Assembly: GCA_027600665.1 (NCBI GenBank)
Contig: JADGJL010000085.1
Coordinates: 1-46,080, forward strand
Source of the DNA: Irineochytrium annulatum
Lineage: Eukaryota > Chytridiomycota > Chytridiomycetes > Chytridiales > Chytridiaceae
DNA: 46,080 nt
Direction of reading: 5' to 3'
Numbering within the stretch: the stretch's first letter is position 1; the number at the start of each line of letters is the position of its first letter. Of this stretch, positions 22,899-33,393 are shown piece after piece. Both the position numbers and the translations under genes were made by a program. Under the pieces are notes generated by a model. It searched no databases and was not told the origin of the DNA. It was given only the letters and a program-made list of their open reading frames with translations.

Positions 22899-24662
22899 AT
22901 GCAGCTTGACGATGAGGCCGTTCGCGTTTTCAACGCGCTTGGGGAAGGTGACACCCTCCCTCGGCCATGGCAGCTTTACCAGCAATCATCGGACCTGCGC
23001 CTTCGTCCGGGAATGCACGCGATTTTGCTGACCCTCGGCTCCCAAGACATGCGGATCACCACGCCGCCCGTGCAGCTGATGGACCCCGCGACGGCAGCCT
23101 TGCCCTTGCTCCTAACCGTTGAGATCGCTGGCGCGGGCACGTTGGGGGAGAAGCACAGCATGGAGCTGCCGTCGCGCTCTTCAACTTCTGGGACAGAGCT
23201 CCACTTCCACACGAAGGATCTTGCGACCGCCTCGTTTCGATTCAATATTGTGACGAAGACCAGTTTTGCGCTGAAAGCGACCGCCAATACCGGGCCGTTG
23301 AGCTTGAGCAGGCCTGTTTCGTTGTGGAACGAGCGGGAACCCTTGGGCGGCCGCGCGCATCTGCCGTTCATTGATTTGGTTACTGGGGCAGTTTTCGCGA
23401 TGCTCATGTTTGAATTTGTCGTTGTCACGTGGCTCGATCACCCCGAAGCCCATGTTAAGGGACCAGCAATGGATTGGAGCCCAGTAAAGGTATTAATGTT
23501 GATAATGCAACTTATAAACCACCTAGAGAGGTCATTGGCCATCGCGGGGCGGGGAAGAACGCGCCGATACGGGACCGTGGGAATCTACAAGTCGGGGAAA
23601 ACACAATTTTGTCGTTCATGACAGCTGGGAAACTTGGGGCCGAGTACATAGAGTTTGGTGCGCTTGAATAGATGTCATGCGTTAGACTGAAACGTACTTT
23701 CAGATGCTCAACTGACTCGCGATCATAAAGTCGCGATCTATCACGATTGGAAATTAACGGAAACAGGATTCCCTCTGGCTGTGAATGATCTTAGTCTGTC
23801 AGATTTTTTGTCCTTTAAACCGCGGCTGAATCCATCTCGCGGGGCCCTTGAAGCCGGTGTGTCATCATCTTTGGGTGCTCCTGCGATTCGGCGCACGCGC
23901 AGCAGTGGTGACATGCCCTGGCAAGCGCCGAGAACGGATAGCACGTCGGGCGCGGCTGAAAACACATGGCCGTGGAAGGCAAATCATGATGGAACCATTC
24001 AAAACTCGTACACCAGTTTGGAGGAGACCCTCAAGCGCGTGCCTGCGGAGATCGGCTTCAACATTGAGATAAAGTATCCCTTCCTTATCGAGACAGAGAT
24101 GGAGCGCCTTCATCTCGCCGAATGTAATATGTTTGTCGACGCGATACTCAGAACGGCATTAGACCATGGGGGCAGTAGAAAGATTTTTTTCTCAAGTTTC
24201 CATGCGGAGTGCGCCAGGTAACGTAATCGTTTGGTGTCATGGTGCTCATGCTTCGATGTGTTCTCACAGGATGGCAAAGTTGAAACAAGTATGTATTTTG
24301 AATTTTTTGATTATCATGCTTATCATTGTTTGCAGTCCAAGTACCCTGTGCTGTTCCTGACGGTTGGTGGGTTGGTGAAAACCAACGATGCAAGGAGCAA
24401 CAGCGTTGCCGCAGCGGCCACGTATGCAGCTCTCTGTGGTTTCGCAGGGGTGGTGTCTGACGCAAGGCCGCTTGTCAAGTGCCCTCGCCTCGTGCAAGTG
24501 GTGCAAAGTACGAAGTCCACAGGAGCACCAGATGGGCTGAAGTTACTTACCTACGGAGGCGCGAACAGCGTTCGAGGGACCGCGAAATTATTACAGAAGG
24601 AGGGAATTACTGGTCTTATAGTGGATGCAGTAAAGCAAGTTGTCCTTGAACTGGCGCAGTAG
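22899..24662 (+). CDS. Glycerophosphodiester phosphodiesterase, GDE1-type, without SPX or ankyrin region
   Basis: Hydrolyses glycerophosphocholine or related diesters to glycerol-3-phosphate and an alcohol. Exons 22899-23489, 23531-23657, 23704-24217, 24270-24288 (19 nt) and 24336-24662; 525 residues. An N-terminal beta-rich domain (about 1-190; PGMHAILLTLGSQDMRI and FRFNIVTKTSFALKA) resembles the region between the ankyrin repeats and the catalytic domain of Gde1. The catalytic TIM barrel begins VIGHRGAGKN, with GENTILSFMTAGKLGAEYIE, then FDAQLTRDHKVAIYHDW, the metal- and acid-base-site residues expected for GDPDs. GFNIEIKYP and FFSSFHAECARM follow. The barrel carries a Ser-rich insertion (about 280-320). 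There is no room for SPX or ankyrin repeats, since RIC1 starts 66 nt upstream. A convergent gene stops 40 nt after this one. Confidence 0.87.
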
Positions 24663-24702
24663 CGGTTCCCTATTGTCCCCCGTCACACGTTTATTGTAGT
24701 GA

Positions 24703-26205
24703 TTATGACAGTAGAAATTGGAAATTTTTATAGAACGAGACCATGGGGTTCTCTCCCGACCGCGTGGCTGTTCGCTCAATCTCTGCATATTGTGTTAAAA
24801 AATGCTGGTGCGTCATATTTCTAACGTCTTTGGATCCACAAATCTCCATATGTAGCCGGCGCAGAAGAGAAAAGTCCGTGGGAAAGAAGATGTCAAACCA
24901 CCCCGGCTGAACAAGGTACGTGGAACACGCCACCATGTTTCCATCATACCTCGTCTGAACGACAGGGGCGGAGAGCCCAGGTATCGCGTCCGGCAAAGAG
25001 TCGAAATCCGACAGGATCAGCCGGTGATTCGGGAAGCACGTGTGAAGCTGCTCGAGGAATCTCATCGCCATCGTTGGCAGAAACTCCTTGTCGGTCAAGT
25101 TCGGTGCAAACGGAAGCGATTGTCGCAGTTTTCGCAAAAACGGATATCGGAGGGCCTCCGATTCTACGCCGCATCGCGAGCGGATTTCGAGGAATCGCGC
25201 AATCAAGGGGTCAGAGAGCCTCTGGAACTCCTCGGTGTAATCTCCGTCCTTCTCTGTTGTTACGACACCTTGCACTGGGGTTCCCGTTTTCAAATCGTAA
25301 CGCACAAGATCATGCGGGAAGTTGTCCTAAATGTTTGCTTGTTACTAAAACCCGCGGCTGTACAGAAAACTCACGATAACTTCCATTGCTAAGAGAAAGC
25401 AGGGGTCGGGGACTTTCTCCTGCCATTCAAATATTGATTGATTGACGATCCGAACACACTTGTGGCGATTGTTGCTGCTTTGGCGCAAGGCTAACGCGGG
25501 GCTAATTTCGATTACGGTATAAAGAGTCTTCTTGTAAATTTCCGGATGCCGCTCAGCAATGAAATCGAGAATATCTCCCATGAGCGTCCCGTTGCCACCG
25601 CCGACTTCGAAGATAAGGAGATTGGTCGCGCCACGGTCGTTTTTCCTGTACGCCTCGCACACATATTTTGCAATAGCCCTCCCGTACCAAGGCTAACCAT
25701 TCAGTAAGCTTGACCCAGCAGCCAGAGCTAACCTTGAACAGTTCTGAAGGTGTGTGCCAGACTTGCCGCATGGAGTCATCCGCGGCGCCCTGAGCGTTGG
25801 AGTAAAGGTCCGCGAGATGGTTCATGAAGGTGTAGTTGTCCCGAATGGAGTTGAAGTCGATTTTCGGAGGGCTAAAAATCTTCCTGTACTTCCATTAAAT
25901 CCCATCACGACCTACACCCTCTTACGCTTTCTTGGAGAAATATCCGTGATTTGCATTGTAAAGAGAGTCATGTATGAAGTCCCGAACGAGGACCTGCTGC
26001 TTATATTCCTTGGGGACGACCCGCGAGAATCGCCTGTTGTCCGCTTCCACTTCCTGAGGCTTCACTTCATTTGCGGCTGCGTACAGCGAATCCCTGCCGT
26101 TGTCAGCAACGAAATAAATAGCAATAATCACCAGTAATTCAACAGCCGAGGCGTCAAGGACAACAGTCGTCGTCGCGGAGTCCATGCTTTTAATGCTTTC
26201 GACAT
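24703..26205 (-). CDS. Mitochondrial SAM-dependent methyltransferase, NDUFAF7/MidA (DUF185) family
   Basis: The family member NDUFAF7 dimethylates an arginine of a complex I subunit during assembly. Exons reading down: 26132-26205, 25926-26093, 25733-25871, 25375-25692 and 24703-25326; 440 residues. The start at 26205 is chosen because it yields a textbook mitochondrial presequence (MSKALKAWTPRRRLLSLTPR) that joins in frame across a 38-nt intron to DSLYAAANEVKPQ. A longer unspliced frame from 26185 looks less sensible. Family motifs are RDFIHDSLYNANHGYFSKKA, then PWYGRAIAKYVCEAY, the SAM-binding loop IFEVGGGNGTLMGDIL, and EVIDNFPHDLV. Overall it looks like the divergent fungal branch, so the exact substrate is uncertain. 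Stops of this gene and the diesterase lie 40 nt apart. Confidence 0.85.
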
Positions 26206-26291
26206 GGCCTCATTAAGATCGACGGCCAGGAGAAGTGATGAAATTGCTCGGTGGCTTTCAAGCATGTGAAGCCGAACAAGCCACTGCTGAC
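26206..26291. promoter_or_regulatory. Very short divergent promoter, NDUFAF7-family / DSC3
   Basis: 86 nt between the opposing start codons as modelled. An in-frame DSC3 ATG at 26238 would cut the gap to 32 nt, so I prefer 26292. No TATA box is evident. The interval must supply both promoters or lie inside overlapping leaders. Confidence 0.4.
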
Positions 26292-27100
26292 ATGATGTCG
26301 ATGCTGATCACGGTGAAGCTCGTCGACCACGAGCTCACGATCGATGACCTCGATGGCGTGGCGACTGTCTCGGCTTTGAAGGCCAGGGTATGCCGACTTG
26401 TGCGTTGAACCGTGAAAATGACCAACGGGCAGATACAATCCGAGCTTCCCGACACGCGGTCAAAGCACCTGCGCCTCTTCTATCAAGGGAGGGTTCTGCA
26501 GAGTGGGGAAAGTTTGGGCTCGCTTAATGTGAAAGAGCCCATGACGCCACTGTTCATTCACTGTGCCACATCCGATGTTGTGACCCGGGACTCCCAAGCG
26601 GTAAGAAGTCTTACTTTCGCAAGGCGACTGATGCACTGCAGTCTCCTCAAATACGCGGCGCTGCATTAGGCTTTGATCGGCTGCTGGAGATGGGTTTGTT
26701 AGTTTTACCATTCTTCTTTAACCTCAGCTTAGGCTTTTCAAGAGAGGAAGTTGATAATTTGCGGTTGCAATTCCACTTTATGCGAGGACAAGAATACAGT
26801 GGTAGGTTTGTCTGAGGGCGGTTTTGCAAGACTGATCGAGTGGAAGACCGTGCAGAGGTGGCCAGAATTGCTGAGGAAGATTGGATGGACAACCGCAGCA
26901 GCCTTGATCAAGACATTAACGACACATCGGCAGACAGCCTCCAACTGGACATATTGTGGGGAGTGGTGATGGGTTTCTTTATGGGAATCTTAATTCTGTT
27001 TTGGATTAAAGAGCAAGGGTTATTCACGCGTCGTCAGCAGATTGGCGTCATAGCAGGGTTGCTTATCAACTTTGCGTTTGGTATACTTCGAATGCGATAG
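26292..27100 (+). CDS. DSC3: DSC E3 ubiquitin ligase complex subunit 3 (ubiquitin-like, two-pass membrane protein)
   Basis: Dsc3 is part of the Golgi/endosome membrane E3 complex that, in fission yeast, enables cleavage of the SREBP transcription factor and degrades membrane proteins. Exons 26292-26387, 26433-26600, 26642-26693, 26733-26801 and 26841-27100; 214 residues. An N-terminal ubiquitin-like fold (MLITVKLVDHELTIDD, then HLRLFYQGRVLQSGESLGSL) comes first. The diagnostic DUF2407 C-terminal part follows: GFDRLLEMGFSREEVDNLRL, then ARIAEEDWMD. Two membrane helices come next (LQLDILWGVVMGFFMGILI and QIGVIAGLLINFAFGIL) around a basic loop (FTRRQQ). An in-frame ATG at 26238 could add 18 residues. 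Introns are 39-45 nt. Its stop is 10 nt from the stop of the convergent Ctf4 gene. Confidence 0.88.
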
Positions 27101-27110
27101 TCTATTAAAA

Positions 27111-30100
27111 TTAAGATGACTTTTTTGAGTATTTGAATTGCGTCAATCGATCTGCGGTCTTTGGCCGTGACTCCAGCGCAGGCGGTGGCGCCATCTTTAC
27201 TCCGGGTGGTCGAACGGCCACCTTCCCCTTCTCCTGCCACGTTCTCCGAGGCTCACCGTCGTCTTCATTTTCTTCATGTAGACTGGGCCTCGGTGCAGGC
27301 TAATCAAATTTTGTAAGCTAATTACATCGCAATGGAGCTTACCGCACGAGGGTTGTACGGGATAATGATCTCCACGGTGTCGTCGCCAAATCCTACATAA
27401 AATTTATTCGCCTTCCCGCTTCCCCAAACAGGCTTACTTTGCTCTTGCAGGTTGAGAAATTTCGAGAGTGTATTGTCTTCCGACACAGTACCTGCGAAAG
27501 GCTTAGATATATTGTGCCGCCAACCACACCTTTATCCAACATTGGGCCTTTTGAAGATCCTGCACCAGCCTCAACAGGATGCACAAAGACATTCCGCATT
27601 TTTTTTGTTAGCTCAACCTGCGCTCACTTAGACGAAACAATGCGAGAACACGATGGGTACCGTTTTTGTGATTTCAAAAAGCGTAGGCTGCTTTGATGGC
27701 TTTGCCTCCGGTGCATGGTCGTTTGATTCGCTATGGTCGACTTGCTCATCCTTGCCCTTCGCTTCGTCTTTCGCGAATGAGCCTGTGCCTAAACTCTTTC
27801 TTCTGTTGTCGTCTTTTGACCGCGTCTTTGCTGAAAAATACGATTTCAGGGTAGCCGCTGGGGTCTCCTCATTTTCGTCATTAACCTCAGCCACTTTGGC
27901 TTTCTTATGCGGTTTCGCCTTCTTCGCTTGAACCATTATGAGATGGTTTCCGCCATATACAACTGCATACCCTTGAGTTTCTCAGGGCTGTCCTCAGCCA
28001 GAACTGCATCGGTTTCGCGCGACGCTGCAGTTCGTTTCGTCCGCTTTTCGTCACCAGGAAGCGGCAAAGGGTCCCGTTTGTCGTCCGCAGCATTCACCTT
28101 GAGAGGCATTCTTTCTTTCTTTGGTGGAGGCTTCGTAAGTTTAGGCTCTGGCTTTTCAACGCGTTCGCGCTTGTGATCGGTAGGCGACTGACTGCAATTG
28201 AACAGTGGCAAAATGGTTTTTGTTGTACCTCTGGCTCGGTTACGTTGGTTACGTCGGTTACGTCGCGTGAATCGCCATCCGATTCGACATCGGGGGTGTC
28301 GCAATCAATGGTACCTTTAGGTTCGTCTGTTGGACTGCTTGGCCCCTTCTCAGCAGCGGAATTTTTTTCTTCTGCGTCCCCGGCTGCATTTTTTGGCCGC
28401 TTAATGGCTGCGAAATCCTCGACGGCTGCGAAATCCAATTCACGCTTAGAACGCCCACCGGCTACTTCAACGGCATATGCGCGAACAGATGGGTTTATAC
28501 TGCCCAACGGGTTTCCGTTCATAATAAGCGGTGCTGGAGAAGTAGGCTCTAAATCGATTTGCATGCCAGACGAAAGTGATTCCGCTTGCCGCTCGATAAC
28601 CGATTGGAAGTTCGCTTTCACGGCTTCGACTTGCAGCCGTGTCTGACCTTACTTAAATGCTTGTGCAATGTGGTAAGATACAAGTGCCTCACCGCTTTCA
28701 AGTCGTTTAATTTCTCAATGAGAGATGACTTCTTGTACGCGTACGCGACTTTCAAAGCACCATCTATAGATGGTATAAGTTTTAGGGTGCGCGCCAAATC
28801 TATTGCTTTGTCACAAGTATCATTTTTGCAAGAAATCTTAAGAAGTGTTAAGTTTTTGACAAACCCTGACGTGCAAGAACCATTATTAAGGTAAGAGCAA
28901 GCTTGTCAACTTGGCCAACGTGCTCAGACATTGGCGATTTCATTTCTTGCATAAACAAGCGACTGCGAACGAATCTACATATGAACGTAAATCAAAATGC
29001 CGGAGGAACAAGGGTTTTACTCTTCCTCCTTTGTGGACGTACAAGCCTCCAGATTGATGAAGGGGAGCTTCAGCTTCACCTCTGAAATGAGGGCCTGCGG
29101 CGGCATCGGGTACTTATCACCCGCCTATACAATGGTAACTCCGATAAGTCTACAACGCCGTGATTCTACCTTGCATACAACACAGAGCAGACTATTAGCT
29201 GAGACTCCAACGGGCCAGTAATGTATTTGCCGGCCCTCCATTGCCGTCCTCGAATCAAAGACCGGCACCCAGCTGCAATCGTTTTGCCGTAACAGAATTC
29301 GTAATACGCCAACAGAGTCGTACGCCAGAGCGCACTGTGCAAGTCAGGTCCACATAGTCCTACGAACCTCTTTACCTCCTTGTCCGAAAAGCCTATCCAG
29401 TCCAATTGAGAGCCAGGTGACAGAGGCAGCCGATCCTTTCGCAACGTGCAACGAGTTTCGGCGTCTAGCAATAGATAGCCCAAATTTTGTTCCCCTAAGG
29501 ACGCTTCAGCGTTGGTTGCTACCAGAAATGTACCGCTCAAACCGGCTCCAGCGTGGTAGACTACGAGTAGCAGTCTGCTGCATCCAACCATCGACACGAC
29601 GGGGCCATCAACAGATCGAATATCGGTCTGAACGCCACCCAGCGTTACGAATCGTAAGTAGCGTTGGTCGGTCGCGACGACAGCGCCATGGCTTGTTAAT
29701 GCGATCGCTGGACAATACTAAGTCCGGTGAAAGAGACACAGTAAAGACCTTTGACAGACTCAAACAACCCGGTTTGGAGCGTCCATCCAGACACCGCCGC
29801 CCAGCCTCCTGATGATTTATACTGGATTGCACCGCCGGAGATCGCATTATCCGGTTCGCATGCGAATAGTGTGCCGTGTTCGTTCAAGCAGGCAATCGTG
29901 ATGTTGTTAAAGTCCTCAAAATGAGAATCTTTCCGCGATTTGTCGTGATGCGTCACATGAACGTCCGCAAACAGTCCCTTTTTCACAGTGTAGATCACCC
30001 CGACCATATTAAACGCTAATGAACACGTCAATGAGCGACCAAAGAGCCGGAAACTTTTACCAAGGTACGATCTGTTGTTCGTTAAAGGCGTCGAGCCAGG

Positions 30101-30445
30101 ATGCACAACGCCTTGAGCGTGGTCGACAGCTTTCGAATCAGACGTAGGTGATGACCGGACAACCGTCATGGAATTGATCTGTCTTTTGTAGCATCGCTGC
30201 ATCTGATCCGCACTCTCCGTCGCCTCGTTGTAGCCGGCTCCATCGTCGTCGATAAGAGAGCCCTCGCCCATTTCCCATAGCCTCATGTTCTCTTCCATCG
30301 CACTGTGAGTTGACCATGTTGACGACGGCAAGCAACACTAACGGTCTCGTTCCGGCAACTGGGGCAAGTCAAACATACCCGCGAGATCGTCGGCCTTCGC
30401 GTCGAACGCATTCCTGTCCCGCAGGACAGATGCACGAGGGGCCAT
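27111..30445 (-). CDS. CTF4: Ctf4/WDHD1/AND-1 homologue lacking the N-terminal WD40 repeats
   Basis: Ctf4 is the trimeric hub tying the CMG helicase to DNA polymerase alpha and other fork factors. Exons reading down include 30379-30445, 30061-30291, 29749-30015, 29534-29707, 29494-29376, 29334-29170, 29124-29021, one from 28974, then several to 27111. The SepB-type propeller is clear: FNMVGVIYTV, ALTSHGAVVATDQRYLRFVT, GGVQTDIRSVDGPVVSMVG, LLLDAETR, DRLPLSPGSQLDWIGFSD, RILLRQNDCSWVPVFDSR, HYWPVGV and SEVKLKLPF. The C-terminal helical bundle follows (LLKISCKNDTCDKAIDLART, LIPSIDGALKVAYAYKKSSL). A long charged tail contains KSYFSAK and ends RLTQFKYSKKSS, like KLSAFAFKQE in human. The protein begins just before the propeller (GEGSLIDDDGAGYN); the usual seven WD40 repeats are absent. 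The N-terminal exon is uncertain (alternative ATG 30298). Confidence 0.85.
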
Positions 30446-30772
30446 GCTATCCTTGCAGAATCGGACAACAGTGTTCGGTGGCTTGGAGCAAGCCTAGCGT
30501 GCGTTCTGTGTATGCGAACACACACAATCATGATACTAGGACATCGACTGCAAAGTACAAGTAAGCCATCGCTCATTTGCTAGGTTCTTTCTGGCTTTTT
30601 GGACGCTTTCGGAATTTTATGCTACAAGAACTAAAAGAAACATTAAATTCATTTGTATGTCTTAACCTTCTGCGAGTAATTGCATAGTTCTGCGAGTAAT
30701 TTCTGTGTTATTCCGACCGTCCTTTTTTTTTGGGGGGGTGGGGGGAGTCAAAATTTGTCAACTTGCGCAATC
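30446..30772. other. Divergent intergenic region CTF4 / eIF4B with T9-G7 tract
   Basis: 327 nt between two gene starts. It contains a homopolymer block at about 30723-30746 (nine T, seven G, T, six G). Neither strand encodes WD40 sequence, which is what should precede the Ctf4 homologue. The tract is also the sort of place where an assembly can be wrong. Confidence 0.45.
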
Positions 30773-32957
30773 ATGCCACCGAAGAAGAAGGGCATCAAGA
30801 TGGACCTCGGGAGCTTCCTGACAGACGAGTGTATGTATCGTGGCTTGCCGTGGGTTTCCTAGCTCCCGGAAGCTCTATTCTGTTTGTGGTGACTAACTGA
30901 AATTCGTTCTGTTAGCCTTAGGATCCGTCGATTGGGCTGACGATGTGGACCTACCCACGGCTCGTAAGCATCCCCTTTTTGGCTTGAACCTGCTCATGCG
31001 CCTGGCATTAACCGCATCATATAGCTGCCAGTGCTTCGGAGTACTCCTGTATGCCTAGCCTTCATTCTCACACTGGCCTATTCTAATCTCATGCATCTTG
31101 TTCTTAGCTCAGCAAAGGGACAGCCGCGGCTATTCCACCAGCAGCTACGGTTAGCGTCGCACTGGCCGAATCACTTCATTTCATCGTTTATTATTCAGGC
31201 GGCAGGGAGCCATCCGGGCCCGTTACATTCCCCACGCGCCCACCTTACACCGCTTTCATCGGCAACCTTTCGTTCGAGATCACGGATCGCGACATTGAGA
31301 CGTTCTTCAGAGAGTTGAGGATCAAGACCATCCGCCTTGTCCGGGACCACGACACCGATCAGCCCAAGGGCTACGGGTACTGCGAGTTTGACGACGTCGA
31401 CTCGCTGCGCGCCGCGGTGGCCATGAATGGCGAAAGCGTTCAGGGGAGGAACATTCGTATCGACGTGTCCGAGCGTTAGTTTCTGTTCATTCGCACCTCT
31501 CTCATTATCTGACATTAATCCAGCCAAGGTTCGTCCTGGCTATGATGGGGATCGCGAGGGCAGGCCGCCCCGCTCGGACTTCGAGGTGCCGGACGTTTGG
31601 AGGCGTGTCGAGCCCGTCCGCCGGGCCTCGCCGTCAGGGAGCGACCGCAGCTTTGGTCGAGGCGGTTTCGGTGGAGACAGGGGTGGAAGCGGCATACAAG
31701 ACAGGCGTTTCAGTCGTGGTGACAGCTTCTCCGATCGCGACCGGGGGGGTTATGGTGACCGAGGCTTTGGGGGCGGGTTTGGTGGCGACCGAGGCAGCTT
31801 CTCCGATAGGGACAGGTGGGGAGGTGGTGGCGACAGGACTGGTGGCTATGGCGGTGATCGGGGCTCGTTCGGTGGAGACCGAGGGTCTTTTGGAGGCGAC
31901 CGAGGCTCTTTTGGAGGAAGTGGGTCTCCAAGCTCTCGCGTTGTTTTGATGTAGGCTCACAAATAGTTTTAGGCTCGGACGGTGGCCAGCGCAAAAGGCT
32001 TGAGTTGAAGCCGCGCACTGATAGTGTTCGATCCCCTACATCCCCCACGCCCGAAACTCAAAGCCCCGCCGTGGAGACGCCGACCGGCGCCCTTCCTTCC
32101 CCTTCGATATCTGAAAAGTCCGAGAGATCCTCAGCACCGAAATCTAACCCCTTCGGCGCCGCGAAGCCCCGTGACGAGGGAGAGTTTCAAAGACGCTTTG
32201 AGGAGCGACAGAAAGCCAAAGAGGCCGAGCTTAAGAAGAAGGAGGAGGAGGCGAAGGCGAAATTGGCCGCTGAGCTCGAGGAGAAACGGCGACTTGCGGA
32301 GGAGGCCGCAACGAAGAAGGCCGAGGAGGAGGTGGAAAGGAGGAGGAAGGAGGAGGAGAGGAAGAAGGAAGAGGCGGACAGGGCGGAGAGGGCAAGGGAG
32401 GCGAAGGAGGCGCAGGATACTAAGGCGAAAGAAGTAAAGGCAGCTGCGGCGGCACCTGCGAGGGAGGCGAACGGACCTACCGGTGGTGATGGCCGTGGTG
32501 GTAGGGGCGGTAGCAATGCCGGCCGTGGCCGCGGCGCGTACACCCGAACGGGAAGCTTTGGTGGGAACGCGCCCGCGGTTCCGGAAGGTGGCGGCGGTAG
32601 CTGGAGGCGGGCGGACGCGGCTCCAAGCGTTCCTGCTGAGGGCGGTGGTGGGCGAGGAGTCGACCATCACCCGCGTGGAGGTGACCATTCGCGCGGGACC
32701 GCTGAGCGGCGGGGTAGCTGGGGCCCTAGGGGAGGACGAGGCGGCGGGAGAGGCGATTATCAAAATAGCGCGCCAAGGGCGGCGCCAGCGCCGGCGCCGG
32801 CGGCCCCGCATGTTACCAAAATATTGGAGAAGCCAGCGGCTGAGCCAAAGAAGAACCTTTTCGATTTGCTCAGCGAGGAGGTATTTATTGTCTTTATGTT
32901 CCCGTAAAAGCATCGAGTGCGTTTCTAAGCTATGGTTTGCAGGGCGCTGATGAGTAA
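30773..32957 (+). CDS. TIF3: Eukaryotic translation initiation factor 4B (eIF4B/Tif3)
   Basis: eIF4B boosts the helicase activity of eIF4A and promotes mRNA loading on the 40S subunit. Exons 30773-30830, 30916-30963, 31108-31149, 31199-31474, 31524-31919, 31973-32880 and 32943-32957; 580 residues. The N-terminus [16 protein letters not shown] with [12 protein letters not shown] is the conserved eIF4B start. The RRM follows (RNP2 FIGNLSF, RNP1 KGYGYCEF), then an RG/DRxG region with repeated GDRGSFG units (31660-31915), equivalent to the DRYG domain. Next come a Lys/Glu-rich single helix ([20 protein letters not shown]) and an RGG-type tail ending [13 protein letters not shown]. The last exon is only 15 nt. 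The 53-nt intron at 31920-31972 is inferred because it alone restores the downstream frame. Family identity is secure. Confidence 0.92.
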
Positions 32958-33393
32958 ATTTATATTTACGTGCACACGTTTCAACTGTAAGCTTCCATTT
33001 TTTACTTTTTATAACTTGATCGCGCCGCCATATCTGGCGGAAGTATGGATTTCTGTTCATCGGTCGCTTGGTTCTTTTTCGCTGTTGTGTTGATGGTGAA
33101 ATCGGACGAGTCACCAATAATAATCATGTAACCGATCGTGATTTTACGTCTGTTTTGTTCGGAAGATATATCCCCAAAAAATGGCTTGGACGTAACAGTC
33201 CACCAGGTGTCATTTGCCCAACGTCACTGTGGCCTCCTGACCTCCTCCACGGCTTATCCTTACCCCCACCCCTCTGCCGTTTTACCAGGCGCTGTGGGAG
33301 ACTGGACGTCAGAGGGCAGCGGATACCGACATCGTTGCAGCCAGACGGTCGTCGCACCTTGGCCGGACGGGAGCTGGTGATGCTGGCGTAGAA
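32958..33393. other. Intergenic region upstream of the lipase gene
   Basis: 436 nt between eIF4B and the lipase, both on the + strand. No coding potential or repeat is recognised. A pyrimidine-rich stretch (about 33225-33275) may belong to the lipase promoter or leader. Confidence 0.4.

Noticed and set aside
26185..26185. ATG at 26185 as the start of the NDUFAF7-family gene
   Set aside because: It gives an acidic, hydrophobic N-terminus and needs an intron-like segment to be coding; the spliced form from 26205 yields a classical presequence.
27111..28630. Separate gene for the charged segment downstream of the Ctf4 helical bundle
   Set aside because: Frames join across standard introns to the Ctf4 helices, and both KSYF and the final QFKYSKK fit the tail of WDHD1, so it is one gene.
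32131..33117. Long minus-strand ORF (328 codons) opposite eIF4B
   Set aside because: It mirrors the Lys/Glu- and Gly-rich repeats of eIF4B; the Arg/Leu low-complexity product has no domain, and the + strand gene is well supported.
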